Assembly: GCA_025352665.1 (NCBI GenBank)
Contig: JANXSM010000090.1
Coordinates: forward strand, 1 to 64,000
From: Rhodospirillales bacterium
GTDB lineage: Bacteria > Pseudomonadota > Alphaproteobacteria > Acetobacterales > Acetobacteraceae
DNA length: 64,000 nt
Reading direction: 5' to 3'
Shown here one piece after another: positions 8,341-16,955 of the stretch; the stretch's first letter is position 1, and each line of letters opens with the position of its first letter. The position numbers and the translations under genes are program-made. The notes below the pieces were generated by a model, which saw only the letters and a list, made by a program, of their open reading frames with translations, ran no database searches and was not told the DNA's origin.

Positions 8341-11124
8341 ATGAGCAACACACCCGTTACCACCACACGAATTACTTTCGATGATGAGTTTAACTCGTTC
8401 TCAAGTTCCCCTGACGGAAGTATCGGGACCTGGGAGACAACTTATATAGGAGGAACGCGCTCACTAAGTGGAAATAATGAGTCAGAATTTTATTCTGATA
8501 GTTCCGTCGGCGTGAACCCGTTCAGCAACACCAATGGTGTTCTGACCATCACAGCGGCTCCTGCTACTCAATCCAACGCTTATAATCTCCCCTATACCTC
8601 GGGCGTCATTACGACAGACGCGTCGTTTTCCCAGACCTATGGTTATTTCGAGATGAGCGCTGAGATGCCTCAAGGCCAAGGCCTGTGGCCCGCGTTCTGG
8701 CTGCTTCCGGCAAGCAACAGCTACACCTCTGAACTCGACGTCGTCGAGGAGGTGAGCAGCGCTTCCACCGTTTATTCATCTGTTCATGGCTCCACGAATG
8801 GAACGTGGGGTACCAACATCCAACCTTTCAGCTCGACCGACACCTCCGTCGGCTATCATACCTTCGGCGTTGATTGGGAACCGACGACCACTACGTTCTA
8901 CCTCGACGGCAAGGAACTCGGCTCGGCGCCGACACCCAGCAGCATGAACAGCCCGATGTATATGCTCGCCAACCTCGCCGTTGGCGGAAACGGCAGCTGG
9001 CCCGGTGCGCCGAACTCCTCCACGGTTTTGCCGGCCACCATGAAGATCGACTACATCCGTGCTTATGCCACCGCCAACACGGTCTCGGTAAGCGGCAGTG
9101 CGGCCCTGCCGGTCGGTGCCACTGGTCCGGGTGCCACCCCAACCCCGCCTCCCACGACCATACCCGTGGCAACACCCGCGCCGACGCCTGTGCCGGTGAC
9201 GGCTTCCGCCGCCGTCACGCTCGGCGCTGGCAGCGACACGCTTGCTCAGTCAATTAATGAGGACGCCTGGCAGGGTGATGCGCAGTTCACCATCAGCGTC
9301 GACGGAACCCAGATCGGCGGCACGCAAACCACCACCGCATCGCATGCCGCCGGTGTTTCCCAGCTTTTCAACGTGCAAGGCACATTCGCGGCCGGCCAGC
9401 ACACGGTCACACTGAACTTTCTGAACGATGCCTACGGCGGGACCAGCACCGCCGATCGCAACCTCTATCTGACCGGCACAACCTTGGACGGCGTTGCGGT
9501 CACGGGCGGCAGCCTCACCGAAATGAGCGCCGGCGCACAGAGCTTCAACTTCACGGTGGCGGCCCCCGTGGTCACCACTCCTGCGCCGACCCCAGCACCC
9601 ACCCCTGCACCTCTCGTCATCGGTTCCGGCAGCGACACGCTGGCACTGTCGATCAACGAGGACGCCTGGCAGGGCGATGCCCAGTTCACCGTCTCGGTCG
9701 ATGGGGTGCAGATCGGCGGCACTCAAACAGCCACCGCTTCGCACGCCGCCGGCGCCAGCCAAATCCTCGATATGAAAGGCCTCTTCGCGGCCGGCCCACA
9801 CACGGTGTCGTTGAACTTCCTGAACGACGCCTACGGTGGGACGGGCGCCATGGATCGCAACCTCTATCTGACCGGCGCAACCTTGGACGGCGTTGCGGTC
9901 GCAGGCGGCAGTCTCACCGAAATGAGTGGCGGTGCGCAGGCCTTCAACTTCACCGTGGCGGCCCCGGTGGTCACCACGCCCGCGCCCACACCACCCCCCG
10001 TGCCGGTGCTGATCCCCACTCCGACACCCGCGGTCACCATTATCGGTTCCGGCAGCGACACGCTGGCGCTTTCGGTGAACGAGGATGCCTGGCAGGGCGA
10101 CGCCCAGTTCACCGTCTCGGTCGACGGGTCGCAGATCGGCGGCACGCAGGCGGCCACCGTTTCGCATACAGCGGGGGCCACTCAGATTTTGGACGTCAAA
10201 GGCAGCTTCGCCGCCGGCCAGCATCAGGTCTCGGTGAACTTCCTGAACGACGCCTACGGTGGGACGAGTACCACCGATCGTAACCTCTATCTGACCGGCA
10301 CGACCTTTGATGGCGCTGCGGTCACGGGCGGAAGCCTCACGATGATGAGCGGCGGCGCACAGAGCTTCGCATTTACTGTGCCCACCCAAACCCCGGTGAC
10401 GATACCGACCCCGACACCAACCCCCACGCCGTCACCAGCCGCGACGGACACGGTGGACATCAAGGTGTCCGAAGACGCCTGGCAGGGTGATGCGCAATTC
10501 ACCGTCACCGTCGACGGAAATCAGGTCGGCGGCACCCAGACAGCGACGGCCTCGCATGCCGGCGGTGCTACCACCGATGTGACGCTGTCCGGACTGTGGG
10601 GGAGCGGCGCACACCAGATCGGCATCTCGTTCATCAACGATGCCTACGGCGGCGCCGCGACCATGGATCGAAACCTTTACGTCAATAGCGTGGCCTACGA
10701 CGGCCAAGCGGTGACGCCGGCCACGGCCTCGCTGATGTCCAACGGCACTGCAACTTTCGCAGTTCCTGCGGCCGTCAGCACAGGCAAAGCGTTGACGATG
10801 CTACTGGCCGAGGATGCCTACAAGGGCAATGCTCAGTATGCGATCTCGGTGGACGGTCATCAGGTCTCTACCGGTTCGGTCACGGCGTCCCACGCGGCAG
10901 GTCAGGAACAAGGCATCAGCATCGCGGGACTGTTGACGCCAGGCCAGCACGACATCGGGGTATCGTTCCTCAACGACCTCTACGGGGGAACCTCCACGGC
11001 AGATCGCAACCTGTATGCCACGGGTATCGAACTCAACGGCGTCCGTGTCGGTGGAGGGGTTGGAGTTGCCTCGCTCATGGGCAATGGTACCCATCACTTC
11101 ACAGTCCTGGTGCCGAATTCCTGA
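8341..11124 (+). CDS. GH16 glycoside hydrolase with five tandem CBM60-type modules
   Basis: A 927-residue extracellular-type glycosidase. Residues 1-245 form a GH16 jelly roll with the catalytic ExDxxE motif at E131-L-D133-V-V-E136 and substrate-groove aromatics (LWPAFWLLPA). Residues about 294-404, 428-540, 568-680, 703-810 and 819-927 are five copies of a Ca-dependent carbohydrate-binding module resembling CBM36/60, each with EDAWQGDAQF or a variant, DGxQ, NDAYGGT and DRNLY. They are joined by Thr/Pro linkers. There is no Sec or Tat leader, so export by a type I route or an unannotated start is likely. GH16 enzymes act on beta-1,3/1,4-glucans and related polymers; the exact substrate is unknown. 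It stands alone and is followed by a hairpin. Confidence 0.9.
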   Translation: MSNTPVTTTRITFDDEFNSFSSSPDGSIGTWETTYIGGTRSLSGNNESEFYSDSSVGVNPFSNTNGVLTITAAPATQSNAYNLPYTSGVITTDASFSQTYGYFEMSAEMPQGQGLWPAFWLLPASNSYTSELDVVEEVSSASTVYSSVHGSTNGTWGTNIQPFSSTDTSVGYHTFGVDWEPTTTTFYLDGKELGSAPTPSSMNSPMYMLANLAVGGNGSWPGAPNSSTVLPATMKIDYIRAYATANTVSVSGSAALPVGATGPGATPTPPPTTIPVATPAPTPVPVTASAAVTLGAGSDTLAQSINEDAWQGDAQFTISVDGTQIGGTQTTTASHAAGVSQLFNVQGTFAAGQHTVTLNFLNDAYGGTSTADRNLYLTGTTLDGVAVTGGSLTEMSAGAQSFNFTVAAPVVTTPAPTPAPTPAPLVIGSGSDTLALSINEDAWQGDAQFTVSVDGVQIGGTQTATASHAAGASQILDMKGLFAAGPHTVSLNFLNDAYGGTGAMDRNLYLTGATLDGVAVAGGSLTEMSGGAQAFNFTVAAPVVTTPAPTPPPVPVLIPTPTPAVTIIGSGSDTLALSVNEDAWQGDAQFTVSVDGSQIGGTQAATVSHTAGATQILDVKGSFAAGQHQVSVNFLNDAYGGTSTTDRNLYLTGTTFDGAAVTGGSLTMMSGGAQSFAFTVPTQTPVTIPTPTPTPTPSPAATDTVDIKVSEDAWQGDAQFTVTVDGNQVGGTQTATASHAGGATTDVTLSGLWGSGAHQIGISFINDAYGGAATMDRNLYVNSVAYDGQAVTPATASLMSNGTATFAVPAAVSTGKALTMLLAEDAYKGNAQYAISVDGHQVSTGSVTASHAAGQEQGISIAGLLTPGQHDIGVSFLNDLYGGTSTADRNLYATGIELNGVRVGGGVGVASLMGNGTHHFTVLVPNS
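9220..11121 (+). repeat. Five tandem in-frame module repeats (about 330 bp each)
   Basis: Within the GH16 gene, units begin near 9220, 9622, 10042, 10447 and 10795. Units 1 to 3 are similar even at the nucleotide level (for example GAACGATGCCTACGG and close variants, GATCGCAACCTCTATCTGAC), while units 4 and 5 have diverged. Linkers between units 1 to 4 are short Pro/Thr/Ala stretches of variable length. This gradient suggests recent duplication of the central units, and the tract is a likely site for copy-number change by recombination. It is not CRISPR-like: the units are coding and nearly contiguous. Confidence 0.9.
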
Positions 11125-11137
11125 CCAGCGCGCCCAC

Positions 11138-11183
11138 GTGGCGTGGGATTGCCATCACTCGCCCCTCGGCAATCCCGCGCCAC
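11138..11183 (+). terminator. Hairpin downstream of the GH16 gene
   Basis: GTGGCGTGGGATTGCC at 11138-11153 pairs with GGCAATCCCGCGCCAC at 11168-11183, giving a 16-bp stem with one G-U pair and a 14-nt loop, 13 bp after the stop codon. No long T tract follows immediately (CAATATTTAAG), so termination strength is uncertain. It lies between convergent genes and could serve both strands. Confidence 0.65.
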
Positions 11184-11289
11184 TCCAATATTTAAGAAAA
11201 AATCCTTTACCCGGGTAGTATTGACCCAGTCTTTCAACCAACCTCTATTTCGATAAGATGTATTTGGCGAACTGCGAGAGGTCCGGCCT

Positions 11290-11778
11290 TCATGCCGCGG
11301 CCTCTCGCAGCAATTCCAAAGCCCGAACAACGGTTGCGTAACGCACCGCCGCGCGATCGCCGAGATAGACATGCTGTTCGGTATGCACACCGCCGCCTCG
11401 TATGGCGCGGCCGAACCAGACCAGGCCCACTGGCTTGGCCGCACTCCCGCCGCCCGGCCCGGCCACGCCCGTCACCGACACGGCGACATCGGCACACGAG
11501 CGGCTCAGCGCTCCTTCAGCCATTGCCCGAGCCACGGCCTCGCTGACGGCGCCCACCGCTTCGATCGTGCCCGCGGGAACGCCGAGCATGGCGGTCTTCG
11601 CTGCGTTGGAATAGGTGACAAAACCGCGGTCTACCACGGCGGAACTGCCGGCGATCGCGGTCAGACAAGCAGCGATCAGACCGCCGGTGCAGCTTTCCGC
11701 AGTGGCGATCTTCCAGCAACGCTTTCGGTACGCCGTCAGCACGACCTCGGCCTGAAGCAGAACAGCGTCATCGATCAT
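11290..11778 (-). CDS. pncC: CinA C-terminal family nicotinamide-nucleotide amidohydrolase
   Basis: A 162-residue stand-alone CinA C-terminal domain. The motif TAESCTGGLIAACLT near residues 25-40 carries the catalytic serine region, and SVTGVAGPGGGSAAKPVGLV around residues 100-125 is the second signature. The family deamidates nicotinamide mononucleotide to nicotinate mononucleotide in NAD salvage. The length fits the single-domain PncC form; the N-terminal MoCF-like domain of full CinA is absent. In alphaproteobacteria pncC is often next to pgpA, and here a DUF2252 gene lies between them on the same strand. Confidence 0.93.
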   Translation of the reverse strand: MIDDAVLLQAEVVLTAYRKRCWKIATAESCTGGLIAACLTAIAGSSAVVDRGFVTYSNAAKTAMLGVPAGTIEAVGAVSEAVARAMAEGALSRSCADVAVSVTGVAGPGGGSAAKPVGLVWFGRAIRGGGVHTEQHVYLGDRAAVRYATVVRALELLREAAA

Positions 11779-11837
11779 CAGCGTCCCTCCACTGAAACGG
11801 CCAATTCGCCGGTGTTGAGCGCTGCCACAAAACGCAT

Positions 11838-13115
11838 TTAGTCGGCCTGGGTCTGGCGGGCATAGGCGAGGGCGAAGCGGCCGATCGCTTCGTCGAACGC
11901 ATCACCACCGCCGAGATAGCCCGAAATCAAGGCGGCATCGCCGGAACGGGCGTGGGCGCGTGCCAGCGTGCGCCCGCAAAGTCGGGCGTGGAAGGGCAGG
12001 GCGGCCGCCTCGATGCGCTGCACCACCACAGCCAGCCGCGAATCCTTCAACTGGCGCACGTAAAAGTCGCGGCCCTCGGAATGCGCCCAGCCCAGGAACA
12101 CATCGGGCTCCGCCTGCATCATGCGTTGGCCGGACACGACTCGCTGGCCCTGATTTGCGAAACTGCTGAGACCGAGCACAGATTGCTGTGCCTCCTTCAG
12201 CTGCAGCAGCAGACGGTCACCGTCGGCTGTGGTGAACAAACCGATGGCGCAAAACGTGCCGACGCTGCCGATGCCGACTGCCTTGAACGCCACGTCGCGC
12301 AGCTGGTAGCGCGCAAGCAAAACGGCGCGTTCTGGCTCCAGCCGAGCCTCGTAGTCGGCAAACGCGCCATGCGCAGTCGGCTCATGCGAGTCGAGCCGGT
12401 AGATCGCCGGCGGTCGTTCAGGCAGGCGCAAAGTATTTGTGGCGACCAATGTGCGTGGCGCGTCTCGGGCAGCGGCGACCGCTGCATGTAGGCGCCGACG
12501 TTCGGCGCGGCGAATGTCGCGATCGCCGATGCCCTCGATTGCGGCCTCAAGGCCGATGCGCGACCACCAGGCATCGAGCGGAGCGACGACGGCGAGTTGC
12601 TCCATTTCGCGGCGGTAGGCATGCGCGCTGCGGCGGGCAAGTGCGCGGCACGCCTTGTCCGACATTTCACGCACCTGGCCGGCCACGGCGAGGCTGGCGG
12701 CGAGGCGTTTCAGATCCCATTCGAAGGGGGCCGTCAACGTCTCGTCGAAATCGTTGAGGTCGAACAAAGGCTCGCCGTGGATATCCGCGAAGGCGCCGAA
12801 ATTGGCGCTGTGCGCGTCGCCGCCTGCCTGCACCATCAGGCCGGAGTTGGGGATGGACGCGAGGTCGCCCGCCATGACGGCTGCCGAGCCGCGCAGAAAG
12901 GCGAACGGATCGGTGCGCATACGGCTGTAGCGCAGTGACACAAGTGCTGGAATACGGCGGCTGTCCTGGGCGCGGAGCAGAGCCACTGGATCGGGGCGGT
13001 CGGGACGGGCGGCCCACTCGCCCTGCGCGCTGCGTGAAAGCCGGCTGCGGACCGCCTGGCCCGCAGCCCGCCGGTCGGCGATCCCGCGCGAAGCCTGCGT
13101 GAGGGGTTCGGTCAT
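11838..13115 (-). CDS. DUF2252 domain-containing protein
   Basis: A 425-residue conserved protein of unknown function. I start it at the ATG overlapping the pgpA stop by 4 nt (MTEPLTQ); the frame is open 12 codons further upstream inside pgpA. The family signature blocks are visible: PALVSLRYSRMRTDPFAFLR, the GDAHSANFGAFADIHGEP segment with a putative metal or nucleotide-binding DxHxxN, DLNDFDET, and later LLLQLKEAQQSVL and QRVVSGQRMMQ. The fold is related to aminoglycoside phosphotransferase and protein kinase-like enzymes, but no reaction is established to my knowledge. Same strand as slt and pgpA and translationally coupled to pgpA. Confidence 0.88.
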   Translation of the reverse strand: MTEPLTQASRGIADRRAAGQAVRSRLSRSAQGEWAARPDRPDPVALLRAQDSRRIPALVSLRYSRMRTDPFAFLRGSAAVMAGDLASIPNSGLMVQAGGDAHSANFGAFADIHGEPLFDLNDFDETLTAPFEWDLKRLAASLAVAGQVREMSDKACRALARRSAHAYRREMEQLAVVAPLDAWWSRIGLEAAIEGIGDRDIRRAERRRLHAAVAAARDAPRTLVATNTLRLPERPPAIYRLDSHEPTAHGAFADYEARLEPERAVLLARYQLRDVAFKAVGIGSVGTFCAIGLFTTADGDRLLLQLKEAQQSVLGLSSFANQGQRVVSGQRMMQAEPDVFLGWAHSEGRDFYVRQLKDSRLAVVVQRIEAAALPFHARLCGRTLARAHARSGDAALISGYLGGGDAFDEAIGRFALAYARQTQAD

Positions 13116-13564
13116 CCCAGCACGCCCGGATAGCGGCTCTGTATTGCCCAAATGATCCCCGCGGCAATCCCGCCTGCGATCAGATCGTCGGCCATCACGC
13201 CCGCCGCTCCGTGCTGGCGGTCCGCCCAGCCGATCGGCCCCGGCTTGGTGATGTCGAGCAGGCGGAAGAGTGCGAAGGCGACCAGCAGTCCCTGCGGGCT
13301 GGGATGGGCGAGCGGCAGGAGTGCGATGAACTGGCCGGCGAATTCATCGATCACCACCCAGCCGGGATCATCCATGCCGCCGGCGTGGTGCACGGCCCAA
13401 ACGCCGCCCAGGCTTGCCAGCAGGATCGCGAGCGGCAGCGCCCAGAACGGCCCCATGAGCAAGGCCGCGCCGATAACCAGCGCCACCAGCGATCCCACGG
13501 TACCTGGCGCCCGTGGGAAAAAGCCGCTGCCGAAGCCGCTGGCGATCAGCCGGGCGAAACTCAT
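13112..13564 (-). CDS. pgpA: Phosphatidylglycerophosphatase A
   Basis: A 150-residue inner-membrane phosphatase that converts phosphatidylglycerol phosphate to phosphatidylglycerol. Visible family features are GSGFFPRAPGTVGSL at the N-terminus, two or three hydrophobic segments, and the acidic DDPGWVVIDEFAGQF motif that forms the active site. I start it at the ATG overlapping the slt stop (ATGA); a GTG three codons upstream is possible. It sits between slt and the DUF2252 gene with 4-nt overlaps on both sides, so the three are almost certainly cotranscribed. Confidence 0.93.
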   Translation of the reverse strand: MSFARLIASGFGSGFFPRAPGTVGSLVALVIGAALLMGPFWALPLAILLASLGGVWAVHHAGGMDDPGWVVIDEFAGQFIALLPLAHPSPQGLLVAFALFRLLDITKPGPIGWADRQHGAAGVMADDLIAGGIAAGIIWAIQSRYPGVLG

Positions 13565-15477
13565 TTGAGCCACTGCGCCAGCGGATGCGGTGCGGTGCCG
13601 CTGGCCAACGCGGTATATACCACCTGGTTCTCGATCACCCGTTGCACGTAGTTGCGGGTTTCGTTGAAGGGTATCAGTTCGATCCAGTCGATTACATCAG
13701 CCCCGGTGCGGGGGTCGCCGGCCGCCGCCATCCAGTCGGCAACGCGTCCAGGGCCTGCGTTGTAGCCGGCGACGGCGAACGGCACGACATCGCCGAACTG
13801 GTTGAGCAGCCCGCGCAGATAGGTCGTGCCCAGCCGCACGTTCAGCGACGGATCGTTGAGCAGCGCCGGCAGCGGCGCCGGGGTGCCCAGCCCGCGCGCC
13901 ACTTCGGCGGCCGTGCCCGGCATCAGTTGCATCAGGCCGCGAGCGCCGACCGGGCTCATCGTGGTGGTGTCGAAACTGCTTTCCTGGCGGATGATGCCCA
14001 GTGCCAGAGCAGGGTCCACGCCAAGCTCGGGCGGGATGGTGGCAGCAGCCGGCCAGCCGGTGTCGATTTCGATCAGCCCGTCCCGTCCTGCCCGGCGGGC
14101 CAACGCCACGGCGGTGTCGACCAGGCCGAACCCGTAGGCGAGCCGGGCGACAAGGCGTCGGTCCACTGTGTCAGGGGCGATTTCGTCCAGCCGGAACAGG
14201 AAGGTCTGCGCGCGGTGGTTCTCGCCCCAGACCACCAGGTAGGCTGCGGCGCGGGCCACTTCGCGGCCGGCGAGGTCGAGCGCTCGTTCGGGTTCCACCA
14301 AGGGCGTGCGGGCGGCGCGGATCGGCTCGACGGGATTCTGGCCGAGAGCGATGATGGCAAGCTGGCCATAAAACGTGTTGAGCCAGGCAGCCGCCTGTTC
14401 GTATTCCGCACGGCCGCCGCCGGCCCGGCCCAGCCAGTAATGCGCGCGACCCTGGGTGATCGCAGCCTTGGAAATCGCCGCGAGGCGCTGGAAATGTTTG
14501 GTCGCGAGCACCGGGTCTTTCAACCGGCGGAGTGCTATGAAGCCTGCCAGAAACTCGGCGTCACCGATCTGCTCGCTGCCGGTCTGCGCGTGGCCGGCGG
14601 TGATGCGATAGGCGCCTTGCGCATCGCCCGCGCGCAGGCGGCGACGCGCCATGATGTTGCGCTCGTCCCAGAAGGCGGCGCGGCGGTCGGGGCTTGCCGC
14701 CTTCTCGGCAATGGTGCCGAGCGCGTCCCACAGCACCACCGCCTGATCGTCGCGGTTGGCACGCCTCAGGAACCGGGCGTGTTCCAGCATCACGCCAGGT
14801 TCGGCATGGGCCTCCTGCGGCAGAGCGGTCACCAGCGCCTCGGCATTCGCAGCATCGCGCCTCAGCGCCAGCCGGGCCTCCGCCGACGGTCGGTCGGCGG
14901 GGTCGAGACGCGAGATCTGGCGGGCGGCCGCTGACGTGTCGACCCAGGCCAGGCGGTCGAACCGACGCCACTGCGAGTTGCGCGTGATCGAACTGCCCCA
15001 GCGTGACTGGGCTCGGGCGATCAATGCGTCGTCCCCGCCGACCCAGGCGGCGTTAGCCAGCGGGATCGCCTCCGGCACTCTGGCCGCGCGCGCCAGCACG
15101 TCGGCGCAGCGCAACTGCGTCGCGGGCATGCTCGGTGTGGTTCTGCCGCAGATCGACGGCAACGCCGATTCGTCAGCGGTGTTGGCCTCCGCCTCCTCTT
15201 GCCGGCGGGTCAGAATGGACTGGAACGGCCAATCCGGATTGGCCGCCTGGAAGGCGGAGATCTCCTCCTGCGTCGCGGCATGCGGGGCGAGCAGACGGTA
15301 GTACGTGACCAGTTTGCCGACCACGGGGTCTAGATATTCGCCGGCGGCGGCCTGCGCCTCCGGCCAGCGATCGGCGCGGACAAGCGCCATCACGTCGTCT
15401 GCACGGGCTGCGTTGGCCTGGAGGTATATTCCCACCAGGACCAACTGGGGCATCAGCCGGAGAAGCATTCGTTTCAT
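13561..15477 (-). CDS. slt: Soluble lytic murein transglycosylase (GH23)
   Basis: A 638-residue periplasmic lytic transglycosylase. A signal peptide ends near NAARADD. A long helical superhelix region (about residues 30-470) matches the Slt U/L domains. The C-terminal GH23 domain has the catalytic glutamate in GIIRQESSFD (near residue 498), then SPVGARGLMQLMPGTA and AVAGYNAGPGRV. It cleaves the MurNAc-GlcNAc bond to give 1,6-anhydroMurNAc ends, the substrate pool later used by AnmK, also in this window. Two start codons three residues apart are possible; the second (15468) has AAGGA 8 nt upstream. First gene of the slt-pgpA-DUF2252 run. Confidence 0.94.
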   Translation of the reverse strand: MKRMLLRLMPQLVLVGIYLQANAARADDVMALVRADRWPEAQAAAGEYLDPVVGKLVTYYRLLAPHAATQEEISAFQAANPDWPFQSILTRRQEEAEANTADESALPSICGRTTPSMPATQLRCADVLARAARVPEAIPLANAAWVGGDDALIARAQSRWGSSITRNSQWRRFDRLAWVDTSAAARQISRLDPADRPSAEARLALRRDAANAEALVTALPQEAHAEPGVMLEHARFLRRANRDDQAVVLWDALGTIAEKAASPDRRAAFWDERNIMARRRLRAGDAQGAYRITAGHAQTGSEQIGDAEFLAGFIALRRLKDPVLATKHFQRLAAISKAAITQGRAHYWLGRAGGGRAEYEQAAAWLNTFYGQLAIIALGQNPVEPIRAARTPLVEPERALDLAGREVARAAAYLVVWGENHRAQTFLFRLDEIAPDTVDRRLVARLAYGFGLVDTAVALARRAGRDGLIEIDTGWPAAATIPPELGVDPALALGIIRQESSFDTTTMSPVGARGLMQLMPGTAAEVARGLGTPAPLPALLNDPSLNVRLGTTYLRGLLNQFGDVVPFAVAGYNAGPGRVADWMAAAGDPRTGADVIDWIELIPFNETRNYVQRVIENQVVYTALASGTAPHPLAQWLK

Positions 15478-15583
15478 CCTTCGCTTCTAGCTGACCCGGC
15501 CTTGCAGCGCATCCCCCACGCGCCTAACTTCGAACCGTGTGGGTATGGCTAAGCTATTCAAATGCCATCGGGAGTTATCGTCC

Positions 15584-16462
15584 ATGTTCAAGGGCTCGCT
15601 GGTCGCCCTCATTACGCCCATGACCGCTGGTGGGGCTGTCGACGAGGATGCGTTCGCGCGTTTCGTTGACTGGCAAATCCGCGAGGGCACCAAGGGAATC
15701 GTTCCGGTCGGCACCACCGGCGAGTCGCCAACCCTGAGTCACGACGAGCACAAACGGGTGGTGGAGATCGCCGTGAAGGTGGCCGGCGGACGGATTCCCG
15801 TCATCGCCGGTACTGGATCCAACAGCACGGCCGAAGCGATCGAGCTGACCCGCCACGCGAAGGCGGCGGGCGCGGATGCCTGCCTGTCAGTGACACCTTA
15901 TTACAATAAGCCGACCCAGGAGGGGCTCTACCTGCACTTCAGCGCCATCGCCGATGCGGTCGAGCTACCGATGCTAATCTACAACATCCCGCCACGCAGC
16001 GTGGTCGATATGAGTGTGGAAACCATGGCGCGGCTGGCGAAGCACAGGAATATTGTCGGCGTGAAGGATGCCACGGCCAATCTGACCCGACCGCTGCACA
16101 CCACCGCTGCCTGCGGTCCGGACTTCAGCCAGCTATCTGGCGAGGACCATACGGCGCTCGCCTTCCTCGCCGCAGGCGGCCACGGCTGCATCAGCGTGAC
16201 CGCGAACATCGCGCCGCGCATGTGCAGCCAGATGCACGCCGCCTGGCTGGCCGGACATCTGCATGAGGCGATGGCGCTGCAGGCCCGCCTGGTGCCGCTG
16301 CACGACGCCATGTTCTGCGAGACCAGCCCGGGGCCGGTGAAATACGCCGCCTCCCTGCTCGGCTACACCGAAGATCACTGCCGCCTGCCGCTCGCTCCGG
16401 TGGCCGAGGCGACGCGCACACGCGTCCGCGCGGCCATGACCGGCGCCGGACTGCTGAACTGA
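15584..16462 (+). CDS. dapA: 4-hydroxy-tetrahydrodipicolinate synthase
   Basis: Condenses pyruvate with aspartate semialdehyde in the first committed step of lysine and meso-diaminopimelate synthesis. The ATG at 15584 has GGGAG 9 nt upstream and gives 292 residues, the canonical length; the frame is open 15 codons further upstream without a good site. Key motifs are VPVGTTGESPTL, the catalytic tyrosine in VTPYYNKPTQEGLY, and the Schiff-base lysine in IVGVKDATANL. smpB follows after 7 bp. Divergent from slt, so peptidoglycan building and cleavage genes share an intergenic region of about 100 bp. Confidence 0.97.
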   Translation: MFKGSLVALITPMTAGGAVDEDAFARFVDWQIREGTKGIVPVGTTGESPTLSHDEHKRVVEIAVKVAGGRIPVIAGTGSNSTAEAIELTRHAKAAGADACLSVTPYYNKPTQEGLYLHFSAIADAVELPMLIYNIPPRSVVDMSVETMARLAKHRNIVGVKDATANLTRPLHTTAACGPDFSQLSGEDHTALAFLAAGGHGCISVTANIAPRMCSQMHAAWLAGHLHEAMALQARLVPLHDAMFCETSPGPVKYAASLLGYTEDHCRLPLAPVAEATRTRVRAAMTGAGLLN

Positions 16463-16469
16463 CCACCTG

Positions 16470-16955
16470 ATGGCCGAGACAAAGAAGAAATCCGGGCTGA
16501 TCAGCCACGGAATGGCGGCGCAGAACCGCAAGGCGCGATACGATTACACCATCAAGGAGACGGTGGAGGCCGGCATTGTGCTGAAGGGCGCCGAGGTGAA
16601 ATCCCTGCGCCACGGCCGTGCGACCCTGACCGAAGCCTGGGCTGGCGAGCGCGACGGCGAGATGTACCTGTTCAACTGCTACATCCCCGAATACCAGGGC
16701 GGCGTGCTGTCGCGCTTCGAGCCGCGGGCACCGCGCAAGCTGCTGCTGAAACGCAAGCAGCGAGACCAGCTGCTGGGCGCCATCGCGCGCGACGGTTTCA
16801 CCCTGGTGCCACTCGACGTGCATTTCAACGACCGCGGCCTCGCCAAGGTGCAGCTCGGCCTCGGCCAGGGCCGCAACAAGGCCGACAAGCGCCACGCCAT
16901 CGCGGCGCGCGACTGGCAGCGCGACAAGTCGCGGCTGATGCGGGAGAAAGGCTGA
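16470..16955 (+). CDS. smpB: SsrA-binding protein SmpB
   Basis: A 161-residue tmRNA-binding protein for ribosome rescue. The OB-fold core shows RKARYDYTIKETVEAGIVL, LKGAEVKSLRHGRATL and the YIPEY segment. The C-terminal basic tail (DKRHAIAARDWQRDKSRLM) enters the mRNA channel of the stalled ribosome. Length and motif order are normal. It follows dapA by 7 bp, a common alphaproteobacterial pairing, and its stop codon shares one base with the next start (TGATG). The tmRNA gene itself is not seen in the window. Confidence 0.97.
   Translation: MAETKKKSGLISHGMAAQNRKARYDYTIKETVEAGIVLKGAEVKSLRHGRATLTEAWAGERDGEMYLFNCYIPEYQGGVLSRFEPRAPRKLLLKRKQRDQLLGAIARDGFTLVPLDVHFNDRGLAKVQLGLGQGRNKADKRHAIAARDWQRDKSRLMREKG

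Noticed and set aside
9250-10389. 379-codon frame antisense to the GH16 repeats
   Set aside because: It is the shadow of the tandem modules, with no recognisable motif; the plus-strand GH16/CBM reading is clear.
9220-11121. CRISPR-like tandem repeats
   Set aside because: The units are about 330 bp, in frame and coding for carbohydrate-binding modules, not short direct repeats with unique spacers.
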